A stretch of 64,000 bases of DNA, taken from assembly GCA_013368375.1 (NCBI GenBank), contig JAACJP010000021.1, positions 62,001-126,000 of the forward strand. The letters run 5' to 3'. Shown in pieces: positions 34,785-46,200 of the stretch (its first letter is position 1; every line of letters starts with the position of its first letter). The notes below the pieces were generated by a model. It saw only the letters and a program-made list of their open reading frames with translations. It made no database searches and was not told the DNA's origin. The position numbers were made by a program, and so were the translations under genes. The DNA comes from Tricholomella constricta. Lineage: Eukaryota; Basidiomycota; Agaricomycetes; Agaricales; Lyophyllaceae.

Positions 34785-37700
34785 TCAACGCCGGTTCCGT
34801 TCATTCCGTCCAATCCTCGGGCGTCGTTGAGGCTGCGCATATTGCGGAAATTCCTCGTCCTGTTGATGCTGCGGGAATTGCGAAAGTTCCCCGTCCTCCA
34901 GGTCGTCGTTATCGTTGGTGTCGTTGTCGTCGTTGTCATCGACAAGACGATCGATCAGCGACACCGGGTTCGAGAGCCTGTTCTCCAGAGGTCGCGGCGG
35001 GTTCGTGAACCTCTGACTTAGAGACCGCGAAGACAGACCAGCGACTGGAGGGTCCGGAGGGGGTGCGGAGGTTAACCGCGCGCTCAAAGAATGAGCTGGA
35101 GGCCGGACCGGAGGAAGCGGAAGTGGGAGCGCCAGAGTGGACGTTAATGACGGCGCCGTGGCCAGGGACGGGGCTGTTGTGTAGCCCATACGCATGAGCA
35201 CTTCCATTACCGCGTGACTCGTGAGTTGAGCCAATTGGGTTGGGTCCAGGGAGGGCAGAGGCATCGACGCTGTGATCACGGGGGGGACGGGCAGAGGGGA
35301 TACGTGACGCAGTTTCCCTTTGCCTGCGGAGGTGGGAGGAGGAGAGGGGACCCTAGTCGGAATGGGAGCAGCTTGACGCTGTTTCCCTTTAGCTTCCCGA
35401 CTGTAGCGGGGCGGACTTTCCGCATCCCCCACCCGAGCGACCTTTCGTGGAGGTGAAAGGGAGCGACACGGCGATGAAGTCCGTCCCCGAACTTGAGTCC
35501 TCCCTTGCAGCGGAGGTCTACTCGGGGACCGCTCTCGCCTCCTCGCATCCCTGACTGAGTCCTCCCGTGTATACGGAGTAGGAGATCGCCGTCTATTCCT
35601 CTCAGCGCCATATAGGTCTGGGCGACGAGGGGGTGGCCGAGAGGACGAAGGCAGCGCTTGATTGGCACCCGTCGCCAAAGAGACCGGCGCTACCACGCTC
35701 GCTTGCGCGAAATCCTCCTCCGAAGCGCTCAGAAGTTCCACTCGCGCTGGGCCCGGGGTGCTAGCCAGTGGATAGGTCTCTCTTAAGACCATGGCACCTT
35801 CGGGCGTAGCCACCGATACCCACAATGTCCTCCGGAAAGTGGTCGTCGTTCCCAACAAGCGCACTATCTGGACCTCCGGCAGTTCTCGGGTCGCTGCTCT
35901 CACAGCTTCTTCTACCAAAGTCAGGGGCGTCGACAAGGGGAAGGGCGCAGAGCGGAGATATGAGGGCCCCGAGGGGGGAAGGACCACCGTAGTTCCGGCA
36001 GGGGGTTCATCGACGGCCATTGCGAAGGAGGGGTCCGCTTCCTCAACGTCTTCATTGACCACCATGGATGGGGGAGATGTGCCCTCCGATAGATGAGCAG
36101 GCGGCTCGGGAGAAGGGGCGCGGGACGTTTCGGTACCGAGAGAGATCAAGGACTCCTCGTCTTCGTCTCGGTGTCGAGCGCTTACGCTCGAGACGAGGTT
36201 GTCGATAGCAGCCGCTAACCGAGGCGAAACTTCCCCAGCACATGTTGTAGGCGGGGCGGCGATCGAGGGCGGAGGGGGAGGTGCAAGGGCGGCCTCAGGC
36301 GTTGTTCTAGGCAAGGCTTCAGCGCGCGGGGTTTCAGCAACCTTGCCGACGTTGGCGGGCTCCGGATCTCGTTTCAGGTAAACCCAGTTTGAAGCGGAGA
36401 GCTTTCTGTTCCCACCGACGGCAGCATAAGAGAGATAAGGGGGAGCAGGTAGTCCGAACACATGGATGTCCGTCGTTAACCCAACGGGTTTCTTAAGTTC
36501 ATTATCGGTGAACAGCTCTCGTCGGTATTCGCGATCGTAGTAGCTGAACTCCGTGTTCGGCTGCTTCTTGCTTCCAATCTGCACGAAGACGCCTTCGTTC
36601 ACTTCCTCCAGCTTGATCCATTTCCCAGGACCCTGTGTACCCCGCACCGGTGGAGGTTTTACCCACGCAACACGGTCTTCGAACAGAGTATGGAGGTCCA
36701 GGGGAGGCATGATCAGCGTCACCTGAGCTTCGGGCTCGTCTATCGACACGCCGTCGTCAGGTTCCGCTCTGGGTGATTCTGGTAGCGGAGTACTCGGGCG
36801 GAAATTCCAAACTCCGGTGCTGTCTCCCGTCCATCCTTGATTTATGGCGGAGGACCACTCGCGGTGCTCGTCCAGTACTTTGGATTTGGGGTAAGAAACT
36901 TCCGGAGCTCGGTAAAGGCTCCGTCGGCTTCCGTTGCAGATGGCGACGTTGTCGAAGGGGTTGATCTTTTTTCGAAGAAATTGTACGCCCGTGTCGACTG
37001 TCCAATTCTTTTTGGAGTCCTTGGAGAGTCGCGTGGACCAAGTGAGGTCGAGTTTGTGCACGACGAAGCACGGCACGTTCTGACTGAGGAGCCAGAGCGA
37101 TTCGTGCTCCCGGCTTCCGTTAATCCATGCCCCCATGAAGTCGTCGTTCGCGGCGGGAATGCCCTTGCTTCGGACTCCAGCGATGGGTTCAGTCCACCCA
37201 TTCTTCATGAGTCTCGAAGCGAATATTACCCACACTGCTTTGTCCTTCATTCCTCGTTGTATGTCAACGGTTACGTCGACGGCTTCGTCCCAGGTGACTA
37301 AGCGGGAAAGAGCGTCGATTTCGGAGGATAGGGGAAAGCGGGGTCGAGAAGCCCAGAAGTTCGGGTACGTATCCTCCATTTTGACGAAGGCTACGACGTC
37401 GTTGTCCAGAGCGTCCAGCCGTTTCTTCAACCGGGCGATGTATTCCCTCTTCACCCGTCCTTTCGCGGGTTCAGTGGTATCCCATTGCCAGCAGAGTATT
37501 TCGTGCTCAGGGAGGTCCTTCCTAAAGTTGAATCCAACTTGGGGCAGAAGGATGAACCCTCGCCAAACCTGTCTACAGACCATTTGAGGAGAGACGGTAT
37601 AATCGAATCTCCCGAGGTGCCCGTCGAATCTTCGTTGTGATCGATCCTTTGGGATCGTCAGGAGGAGATTCTCCGGTACTACGCCGGGCAAGAAAGGGGT

Positions 37701-37871
37701 TTGAGCCGAGTTAGGTGACCAGGCTTCGTGCTCTGGCAAGACGGTTTTCCCGTGCAATTGATTGATGCGGGGCAGGCGGAAAGCAAGGGAGTCGTAGATA
37801 ACGGGTGGGTCGTCATATCCAGCGTCGCTGGCGAGTCGTGGTATGGCGAAGGCGCGCGAGTCGAAGGACAT
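34785..37871 (-). CDS. Third ORF of the outer gypsy element, intact, 1028 aa
   Basis: An uninterrupted 1028-codon frame between the chromodomain end and the 3' LTR, on the element's coding strand, stopping 58 bp before the LTR. The N-terminal half looks like a folded domain: LHGKTVLPEHEAWSPNS, RRFDGHLGRFDYTVS, FILLPQVGFNFRKDLPEHE, DTYPNFWASRPRFP, FMGAWINGSREHESLWLL. The C-terminal half is disordered and Pro/Ser/Arg rich, with RS-type stretches (RRRERSPSRPP) that could bind RNA. No signal peptide or membrane segment is visible, so it is not a classical envelope. I recall similar uncharacterised proteins in Agaricomycete genomes but know no function. It is striking that this frame is intact while gag and pol of the same element are broken. 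Confidence 0.8.
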   Translation of the reverse strand: MSFDSRAFAIPRLASDAGYDDPPVIYDSLAFRLPRINQLHGKTVLPEHEAWSPNSAQTPFLPGVVPENLLLTIPKDRSQRRFDGHLGRFDYTVSPQMVCRQVWRGFILLPQVGFNFRKDLPEHEILCWQWDTTEPAKGRVKREYIARLKKRLDALDNDVVAFVKMEDTYPNFWASRPRFPLSSEIDALSRLVTWDEAVDVTVDIQRGMKDKAVWVIFASRLMKNGWTEPIAGVRSKGIPAANDDFMGAWINGSREHESLWLLSQNVPCFVVHKLDLTWSTRLSKDSKKNWTVDTGVQFLRKKINPFDNVAICNGSRRSLYRAPEVSYPKSKVLDEHREWSSAINQGWTGDSTGVWNFRPSTPLPESPRAEPDDGVSIDEPEAQVTLIMPPLDLHTLFEDRVAWVKPPPVRGTQGPGKWIKLEEVNEGVFVQIGSKKQPNTEFSYYDREYRRELFTDNELKKPVGLTTDIHVFGLPAPPYLSYAAVGGNRKLSASNWVYLKRDPEPANVGKVAETPRAEALPRTTPEAALAPPPPPSIAAPPTTCAGEVSPRLAAAIDNLVSSVSARHRDEDEESLISLGTETSRAPSPEPPAHLSEGTSPPSMVVNEDVEEADPSFAMAVDEPPAGTTVVLPPSGPSYLRSAPFPLSTPLTLVEEAVRAATRELPEVQIVRLLGTTTTFRRTLWVSVATPEGAMVLRETYPLASTPGPARVELLSASEEDFAQASVVAPVSLATGANQALPSSSRPPPRRPDLYGAERNRRRSPTPYTREDSVRDARRRERSPSRPPLQGRTQVRGRTSSPCRSLSPPRKVARVGDAESPPRYSREAKGKQRQAAPIPTRVPSPPPTSAGKGKLRHVSPLPVPPVITASMPLPSLDPTQLAQLTSHAVMEVLMRMGYTTAPSLATAPSLTSTLALPLPLPPVRPPAHSLSARLTSAPPPDPPVAGLSSRSLSQRFTNPPRPLENRLSNPVSLIDRLVDDNDDNDTNDNDDLEDGELSQFPQHQQDEEFPQYAQPQRRPRIGRNERNRR

Positions 37872-37985
37872 GTTTTTAAAGGAAATGAAGGCGGGTTTCG
37901 GATGTTTTTACGTGGTCAGGGCGCTCAGCCTCGAATTTTACGTTGCGTACGTTAGTACTTCGGCGTCGACGCGGTAGGCGATCGC

Positions 37986-38145
37986 GAACTATCCGTCACA
38001 CAAGACACTTCGTGTCGGTTCCGAAGTCGTTCTTATGGTCTGAAGGCCGTCACACAAGACACTAAGTGTCGGTTCCGAGCCTCTTGTCGCGTAGAGTAGT
38101 CCGAGGGCCGTCACACAAGACACTAGGTGTCGGTTCCGGAGCCCT
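37986..38145. repeat. Three palindromic repeats upstream of the third ORF
   Basis: Three copies of a unit GTCACACAAGACACT-nn-GTGTCGGTTCCG with 13-bp cores at 38004-38016, 38058-38070 and 38119-38131. Each core is a near-perfect palindrome (GACACT/GTGTC). Flanking arms again differ but pair: GAAC/GTTC (37986-37989, 38029-38032), AGGC/GCCT (38044-38047, 38079-38082), AGGGC/GCCCT (38104-38108, 38141-38145). They lie between the end of pol and the ATG at 37871, in the right place to act in expression of the third ORF. Confidence 0.75.
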
Positions 38146-38337
38146 TTGACGCGTAAAGAATAGGATGGATTAGGGAAGAAATAGGTGATTTGATCGTCGT
38201 AACCGACGATCCGAGCTTATTAGACTATTAGGAATATGGTGAGGGGTTTTAGTAGGCGATGGGCGAAGAGGAAGGGTCGTCGTCAAGAGATGGAAAAGAT
38301 TTGTTGGCGTGTTGAAGTTGCTTCGGCATCCAGCGGC

Positions 38338-41300
38338 TTACGTGAGCTTTCGCAGCACGTGATACTCGCGCTTCAAAGCCGGCGCGTTTCGCAGGGCATA
38401 CTCGGATACCCAGCTGTCATCGGCGGGATCGTACCCTTTCCAGCGTATCAGGTACATTCGCCGGTTACCCTCCTTGCGACTAGTCAACTTGTGACCTAAT
38501 ATGGCCTCCACTTCATATTCTTCCGAAGCCATGAAGTCGCGCGTAGGAGGTAGGGTAGTTCGCTCTCCGAATCGTTCGTCCGACGGTGTGTACTTGCGTA
38601 GGTGCTCGATGTTGAAGATAGGGTGCATGGGGTAGGAATCGGGGAGTCTAAGCCTGTATACCATAGGATTTACTTTCTCCATTACTTCGAAAGGGCCAGC
38701 ATGTCGTTGGATAAGCTTTCTTCCGGTTCCTTCGACATCCACGAGCTCCAAGGAGTGCGGGTTCACGAGAGCCCAGTCTCCCTCTTTAAATTCCGTTAGA
38801 GGGCGTCGTCCTTTGTTGTAGGCTTTAGCTTCCTTTCTTGAGCTAGGACTACGGCGTCACGCGCGTTCTTTCGATGTAACTCTAGTTCTTCCATAAAATC
38901 CTCGCTTCTTTGACTAGCAATGAAGGGTCTCAAAACGGGATCGACGGCGGGAGCCACGACACCAGCAGTAGTCTGCGGTTTGTAGCCCATCAGTAGGAAG
39001 TTAGGCGCGTACGTGGTTGACGAGTGTACGGCCGAGTTGTACGCGTGGGCCAAAGCCGTCAGCCATTGAGCCCAGGAGGATCAATCAGTAGCTACATAGG
39101 CTCGTAGCATTTGCTCGATCGTGGCGTTCAAGACTTCAGTCTGACCGTCCGTTTGAGGATGGTGAGCAGAAGATAGAGCCATTACGCTTCCGTAGCTCTC
39201 TACTACTGATCTCCAGAACGCTGTGGACCATTTTTTATCCCGATCGGCAATTATCCTCTCAGGTAGTCCGTACACGTTTGCAACCCGATCCACGAATATT
39301 CGCGCGAAGCCTTCTTGTGATAATGTTTTGTGAGTGGGAATGAATAGCCCGTACTTCGTGAGTTTGTCGACGATAACTAAGACGGCCGTATACTTCAACT
39401 CTCCGGAAGGAGGTAAGCCCGTAATCAGGTCCAACGACACCGTCGCAAACGGCAAGGCAGGTACGTGAGCGGGCCTGAGTCCTCCCATTTTTCCTAGGCG
39501 GCTGGTCTTAATCTTTTGACAAACGTCACAGGACGACACGAAGTCAAAAGCGTCTTTGGACATCGTGGGCCAGAAGAACAAGTCTTTCAAGCGAAGCAAT
39601 AACCTTCTGGGTCCTTCATGAGCGCCTTCGAACGGGGACTCATGTATCCACTTCAGAATAAAGTTAATCTGATCTTTCGGAACGCAGTCTGGTATTCCAG
39701 TCCGCGTCTACGAAATAGAGTAATCCGTTGTTACCTTGCTGAAAACGAGACGGAGTGAGGAGTTTCTGAGCGTTGGGCACTTCCTCGGGGTATTTTTTGG
39801 CAAAGTAATGGTCTTCCGGGTACGCTTTGCAGAATCGATCAACTAAGTCCGGATGTATGGATACTAGCAGATGAGACTTTTTATTCCAGTCATCGTCTAC
39901 GATATCTAGCGGTTTCCGGATTCCCGTAGGGTAGGTCCAGTGGTCCCCGTCTGGGAAAGGGAGATCTTCGATTGGGTTATCATCCCCTTCTCGGTCGTTT
40001 TCTGAGGATTTACCCCGCGGTTCAGCTGAAGCTTCACCGTCGCTTGGGTCTTCTCGTCGGTTTGCTTTCGCGACACCGTTCCGAGTTTGAACCGCGTGTG
40101 TTTCCTTGTCTACGACTTCTTCCCACCACCATACTGAGAAGGCGGCTTTCTTAGCCGGGGCATAAGTGCCGGCGTCTTCAGCAGTCTGGGCGGCTGTTTG
40201 AGCTGCTTCGTCTGGGGTTATTGAGGGGATGTCGTCGCGAACTGGGGAGTTATGAGGCGGAGCTCTAGGCAGCCTCGAAAGAGGGTCCACGTTAGAATGG
40301 ACTCTGCCGGGTCGATGTACTATTTTGAGACCCGGGTAGGCAGCATATACAGCCCCCCATGCCGCCAACCTCCGGTTCGCATTTTCATAGACGCGCGCCC
40401 ACTGTAAGGCTGCGTGATCCGTAATGAGAATGACGGTTTCTCCTTCTATGAAAGGTTGAAATTTGACGAGAGCCTCCTTGGCTCCGAGAGCCTCTCGTTC
40501 CGTAGCGCAGTAATTGCGTTCTGCTGAGGATAGAGTCCTGCTCCAGTAGCATATTACTCGTTCAACCCGTACTATGGTAGTATCGAGGGTATCTGCCCAT
40601 GTCACCGGGCCAAGTTTTTCATCCACGTCCTTAGTGAGAATAGGCACCAGGGAGGGTACGGTGACGCCCTCCGACCAAGCGCGGGATAGACGATCATACA
40701 TTGGAGTGCCCTTCAAGTCCAGGACAGACATAGACTGGACTTGTTGTAGACTCGCTCCTAGCGCGAAGTCGGATGCGTCAGTGTAAAGGCGATATGGGGC
40801 CCCCCGTTCCAGATGACCGAGAACGGGAGCGTTGGACAGCGCGTTCTTAATCTGCCGAAAGGCGAGTCCATGCTCGGCTATCCAGGACCACTTAACTCCT
40901 TTTTTTAACAACGTGAACAAGGGCGTGGCCATAAAGGAATAATGTGGCACGTAGGCGGAGAAGTAAATTACCATGCCTAGGAATTTCTGGAGATCTGCTA
41001 CGGAGCGAGGGCTAGCGAGGTCCATTATGGCGCTAACCTTCTCCTGATGCATAGACAGCCTCAGCCGGGACACCTTCTGTCCTAGCAAGAGGATAGAGGC
41101 GTAGCCAACGAAGCATTTCGCGGGAGACAAGGTAATCCCCGCGGTCGAGATAGCGCTGAGCACGCGGTCTAGATGGACTAGGTGATCTTCCCAAGACTTC
41201 GAGAATACGACAATGTCATCGATGTAGACTAGAGTGAACAGCCATAAATAAGGCGCGAGCACGCCTTGCATGATGCGTTGAAAAATGGAGGGTCTGTTCC

Positions 41301-43036
41301 GGAGACCGAAAGGCATCCGTTTGAATTGGAACAATCCTAAATGACAGCGAAACGCTGTGCGTTCCTTCGCGTCGTCCGCCATTTCCAGCTGAGTGAATCC
41401 GGCTAACGCGTCAAAGGAGGACAGTACTTGAGAACCCGACAAAGTTTGAATAATTTCAGATTGCCTTGGGATAGGAAATTCATCCGGAATGGTTTTGGCG
41501 TTCAACTTTCGATAATCCACGACTAATCGAGGTTTCCCGTTGCGGTAGACTACTACGACGGGGAAGCCCCAGGGGCTCCGAGAGAGCTCAATAACGTCCG
41601 CTTCAAACCAAGCGGCAATCTGTTTATCAATCACCTCCCGTTTAGCAGGCGACGCTCCGTACATAGGAATCGATATAGGTTGTGTGCCTGGTTGCAGAGG
41701 TACGTCGACACGAGCATCGACCTTGCCGAGCCGTCCGTCCAATCCGAAAGCATTGCAGTTCCGTCGCAATACTTCCAGTAATCGGGGTTTAATATCTTCG
41801 GGAATGTCGGGGCCCAAGTTCACCAAACTCGCAATGTCTCCGAGCGCAGGCTCATCAGGCAGAGCGGTGGTTTTAGGGCCCCAGTCGTCGTCGGCAGCTA
41901 GACGATCGTCTTCTGTCGGAGTCTCTGTCGGGCTGGCGGTGGCGAGATCTTGGGCTCTCAAGGAACCTTCGATAACCATTTTCAAAGCTTCCGCTGACGC
42001 AGCGTACTTCTCCCATTGTTCAGGACTAGAGGGCTTGTCCGCGTATACCGCCGGATCCTTTAAATAGCCGACAATGTCGCCTTTACGAATGTACCATGGA
42101 GTGGTGGAGGGGTTGGCAATTGGGAGGTAGGCATGGTGGCGGTTGATCCAAGTTGAAGGAGCGGCCATGACACTGACGTCGGGGCTGCCGATAACCACCT
42201 TCTCGACGGTCAAGTCTCCGAATTCTGCAGTCACAGGAACATTATGAACAGTTCCAGCGCTTATAAGCTTGTCCTCAGCTGCGAGGACTGGGGGATCGGT
42301 GAGACCGAACTCCCGATTGCGTACACGGCCTCGTCGTACCGCTTTTGTTCGCACAAACGACTGTACTTTAAAAGCCTTTCAGATTTCAAAGCCTAAGTCT
42401 ACCGTCTGCGCTGAAGAGGCGGGTATAACCAAGTCCGAATTGCCAACGAGCACTTCGCAATGTCCAGTTACATGCCGGGTTAACCCTAGCTCGTAAGTGG
42501 TCTGGAAATCCTCTCCAAGAAGGATTGGCACCTTCATATCTCGGACGACGTACGCTTCAAGATCGAAGCTTACTACTCTGTGGTCCGCTGTTTCCGCAAA
42601 GAGTTTCGTTTTAACGTAGCCAAGAACCTTTGCTTGTCCAGTGAGATGGTATAGCTTAATTCTTAGACCGTCTTTAGGGTTTGCGATTCATGGTATCGTC
42701 TTCCAGAACTCTTCCGAGATGAGCGTTATGTCGGCGCCTGAATCGAGTCGACCTTGTACAAGATCAGACTCTATCGAACCCACGCGTGCCCTGATATGCA
42801 GCGCTCTAGATCCTAAGGAACCGAGGCCGTCCGGTAGGGACCAAGCCTTTCGAGCTGTGACGATTTCTACGTAGGACGGAGGGGGGTCAAGGTTCGTTGC
42901 TTCTGATGCAGTCACGTTACTAGTCGGTACCTCTCGCAAAGACCTTTTAGCAACTTTTCGTTCAGCGAACATTACTCTCCTCCTGTGATTCCAGTTTTCA
43001 CCGTAAAATGCACTGGGGAAAGCGTCCGAGAGATGG
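38338..43036 (-). pseudogene. Pol of outer gypsy element: protease, RT, RNase H, integrase, chromodomain; broken
   Basis: From 43036 downwards: protease VQGRLDSGADITLISEEFW (about 42800-42700), RT with RLVVDYRKLN, FKRMPFGL and the YIDD active site (about 41215), RNase H (LYTDASDFALGASLQQ, TDHAALQWA), integrase zinc region and DDE part (CDVCQKIKTS, HHPQTDGQTEV), chromodomain (YLIRWKGYDPADDSWV, about 38430). Lesions: TGA at 42690-42688, TGA at 42381-42379, a frameshift near 39690, TGA at 39083-39081 and a frameshift near 38835. All three stops sit where a CGA codon would continue the frame. The chromodomain, which reads repressive histone marks in such elements, is intact as a frame. Confidence 0.88.
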
Positions 43037-43040
43037 ACGT

Positions 43041-43216
43041 TGGAGTAGTCCAATCCTCGTAGCTAGACAGCTTGACTGGCGTGAACTCAATGATTATTGA
43101 TGATGAAGAGTTGTCTACACTTGTCCGAATGTGTCTACTGCTCCCGCCAAACACCGTCAAACACTCTGCCTGCCTCCTATTCTCCCGAGTGTGGCGTGTC
43201 GCCAGCCGACACTCCA
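43041..43216 (-). repeat. 3' LTR of inner gypsy element
   Basis: 176 bp, TGGAGT...ACTCCA ends, one mismatch to 49104-49279 (CTCTGCC versus CTCCGCC near 43168). Confidence 0.95.
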
Positions 43217-46200
43217 TGTGCCCCCCCCCCGCGTGGCGGCGTCCTCGTCGCCTCAAGACCTGTCCCTTCCGACTCGTTCTGCCCCTCTTCTGCTCCCCCA
43301 CTCCCTTCCGTTCTCTCCTCATCTATCTGCTCTCGTTCGTGCTTCTGCCTCTCCTCCTCCTCTCGTTTGCACCTCTCCTCGACTTCCTTCTGCTCTGCCG
43401 CTAGCTGTGTTCCTTCCCGGGGTGTGAAGCTTCGCAACCTTCGGGCGCTGAAATCCCCTGATATCGCGACGCCGTTGATTGTTTCTAGGGTGTATGAATT
43501 GAGGCGCCGGGATGTGATGCGATGCGGTTGCGACCACTTCGGTAGTAGCTTGCGTTCTGTTTTGAACGTGTAGTCGAGGTCGCTCCTGTAGATTTGTACC
43601 AGCTGTCCTTTCATGAATATGACCTCGCCGGGCTTCCGCTCGGTGACATTTTTGTCGAACGCTGACTTCCTCTTGACTGCGTGGGCTACTGCTTGGGTGT
43701 ATCCATCGAGCCGCTGCTGTTCGAAGTATGCCATCTGTACTGCGACGTCGTCGGCTGTCAGTGGGGCGGTGCTCTGCTCCGTGTCCGTTGGCTTTGTGTT
43801 GACCACCAGGCCTAGGAGGAGTTCCTTCGGAGAAAACTTTAGCGCCGGTAGGATGCACCAGTTGATGATGCGGATGGCTTCGTCAAAGTGCAACGGCCAG
43901 GTCGCCGGCAAGTTGTCCCAGGTCATGGCTTCGTATTCGTCTTCCCCTAGGTTAGGTGAGCACAGTCGTTTGAGTACGTGCAACAGTATCTTGTTGGTGC
44001 CTTCGACGAGGCCGTTGACCCACGGCGAGTACGCAGCGACCACGTGTGTTTTTGTTCCCCATTTTGCGCAGAAGTCGCGCACTGCCTTGTTGTTGAAGTG
44101 GGGTCCGCCGTCCGTCATGAGCGTTTCCGGCGGGACGAAGCCGTGAAAGATCTTCGAGAGGGCGTCCTCGGTGGTTTTCCCGCTCCCCGCCATCTTGTAC
44201 TTGAAGCCCCACACGTGCTGGGAATAGGTGTCCAGATAGAGGCCTATGGTGTTGAATCCCCCTTTTCCTTTTGGCATTGACAAGTAATCTGCGACCATCA
44301 ATTTGAACGAGTGTCGTCGCGTGATGAGGTCGAGCAGCGCATGCAGGTGTGTACCGCCGAAGTTCTTGCAGTGCCCGCAGTCTTTGATGCCCTCTATGAC
44401 GGCTCCATCAAGGCCTGGCGTCCAGATGCGGTCCATCAGTGCCTTCTTCACTGCGTCCCTCTGCCAGTGCCCGTTCCTCATGTGCTCCTCCCGTGCCAGT
44501 GCCACCGCCTCCTCCTTTGAGACACACTCGACCCTCGCTCTTCCCCGCTCCTTGTGCCCCCCTGCTACTCTCCACAACTTCCCATCGTCGACCATGTACT
44601 CCGACGCTCTGTGCTTTGCCCTGCTTCGTTTTTGGAGGCTGTCTCCGCGGTCTAGTTCCAGTAGCGAGTCGACGACCTGCAGTAGCATTGGTATGTCTTT
44701 GAACCGTTTTCGTAGCCTGATCGTCGTCTCTGGCAGTTCGGCCGAGCTGTGGACTTGAAATATGTCATGCGTCAGTCCGGTCACCGCTTCCCAGTCCTCC
44801 GACACCGTCCATCCGCTCCCGTCCCCCTCCTCCTTCACCGTCCCTTCGTTCGCCCTGCTCAGTCCGTCGGCGACCACGTTGATGCGTCCTGGGACGTGCT
44901 TCACGTCTACGATCTGGTGGCTGAGGATTCCGTCCCGCCATCTGGCATGTGTCGCGCTCAGCTTGTCGTTCATGAGGTGGTCACGCAGGGCTTGGCAGTC
45001 CGTCTCTATTATCACGGGGAATCCCCATATGGTATCTGAGAACTTGTCGAGGGCAAACTTCAGTGCAGCAAACTCGAGAAGGAACGGCTTATATTTCTCC
45101 TCCGTCGGTGACGTTCGTTTGGACGCGAAGGCTAGTGGGTGCAGCCTACTAACGCTCTTCCCGCTTGGCAGGACGGTAGTGAACTTCTGCGCCAGCACGG
45201 CGCCGAACGCGTCCTTCGAGCCATCGGTGGTGACTATGAACGGTGACCCGTCCCACTTCGGGCCTCTGAGTACGGGTTCCGAGGTCATGATAGCTTTGAG
45301 CGTCAGGAACGCCGTTGTGTGCTCCGCCGTCCAGTGGTCTCGGAGTTTGTGGTTGCTCATCACTCTTCGATATACCGTCTTCGAGTGTTTCTCTGGCAGT
45401 TCGACGCCCCTGATCAACTCCCGCAGAGGTCGCTCCAACTTCGCGTAGTCTTTGATCAAGTCCCTGAACCAGCCTGTTAGTCCTAGAAACGACGAGAGGT
45501 TTAGTGCGTCCTCTGGCGTCTTCCAGTCGACTATCGCTGTGAGCTTTGTGAGGTCAGGCTGAACACCTTTGGGTCCTATGGATGCTCCAGCGAACACCGC
45601 ATTCGTCATGAAGAACAGTGATTTGCTCGCTGACAGCGATAGGTCCCGTTCGCGAATGCGTTCGAAGATCTGTCGTAGGTTCGACATCATTTCTAAGAAT
45701 TTGTCAGCTGCCGTACCGCTGTCGTCAACGAACAACTCCATGGTCTCGCTCGTCAGGAGGTCGTGTAGGTGCTGGGCTGTCATGTGCGCGAATGTTGACG
45801 GTGCGCCTGTCAGGCCAAACGGCATGCGCTAGTACCAGAAGTACCCCCTCCCTTCCACGTAGAACGCGGTGTAGGGTCTGGACTCGGGCGCCATTTCGCA
45901 TGCGTAAAAGCCCGCTGCAAAATCGAACATCGAGACCCACCGGTGTCCGCTAAGACGTTGTTGCTTGGCTCTGATGTCTCCTTGAGGCATTGGCGCAATT
46001 TGAGTGATCTTGTTGACCTGCGCAAAGTTTTGGCAGATCCGCCATTTCTGCTCGCTCGCCGGTTTCGCTTCCTCGGGGGTTGGTTCTGGCCGTGGTGGCA
46101 ATGTGAACGGTGCGTCCATACCGTGCTGTACGCACTCGTCATTGACCCTGTGCTGCAACTCTTCGAGGCTGAGCCCCGCACCCTGGTGTGCCTTTTGTGC

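Noticed and set aside
34785..37871. Third ORF as an envelope gene
   Set aside because: Position fits, but there is no signal peptide, transmembrane segment or cleavage site.
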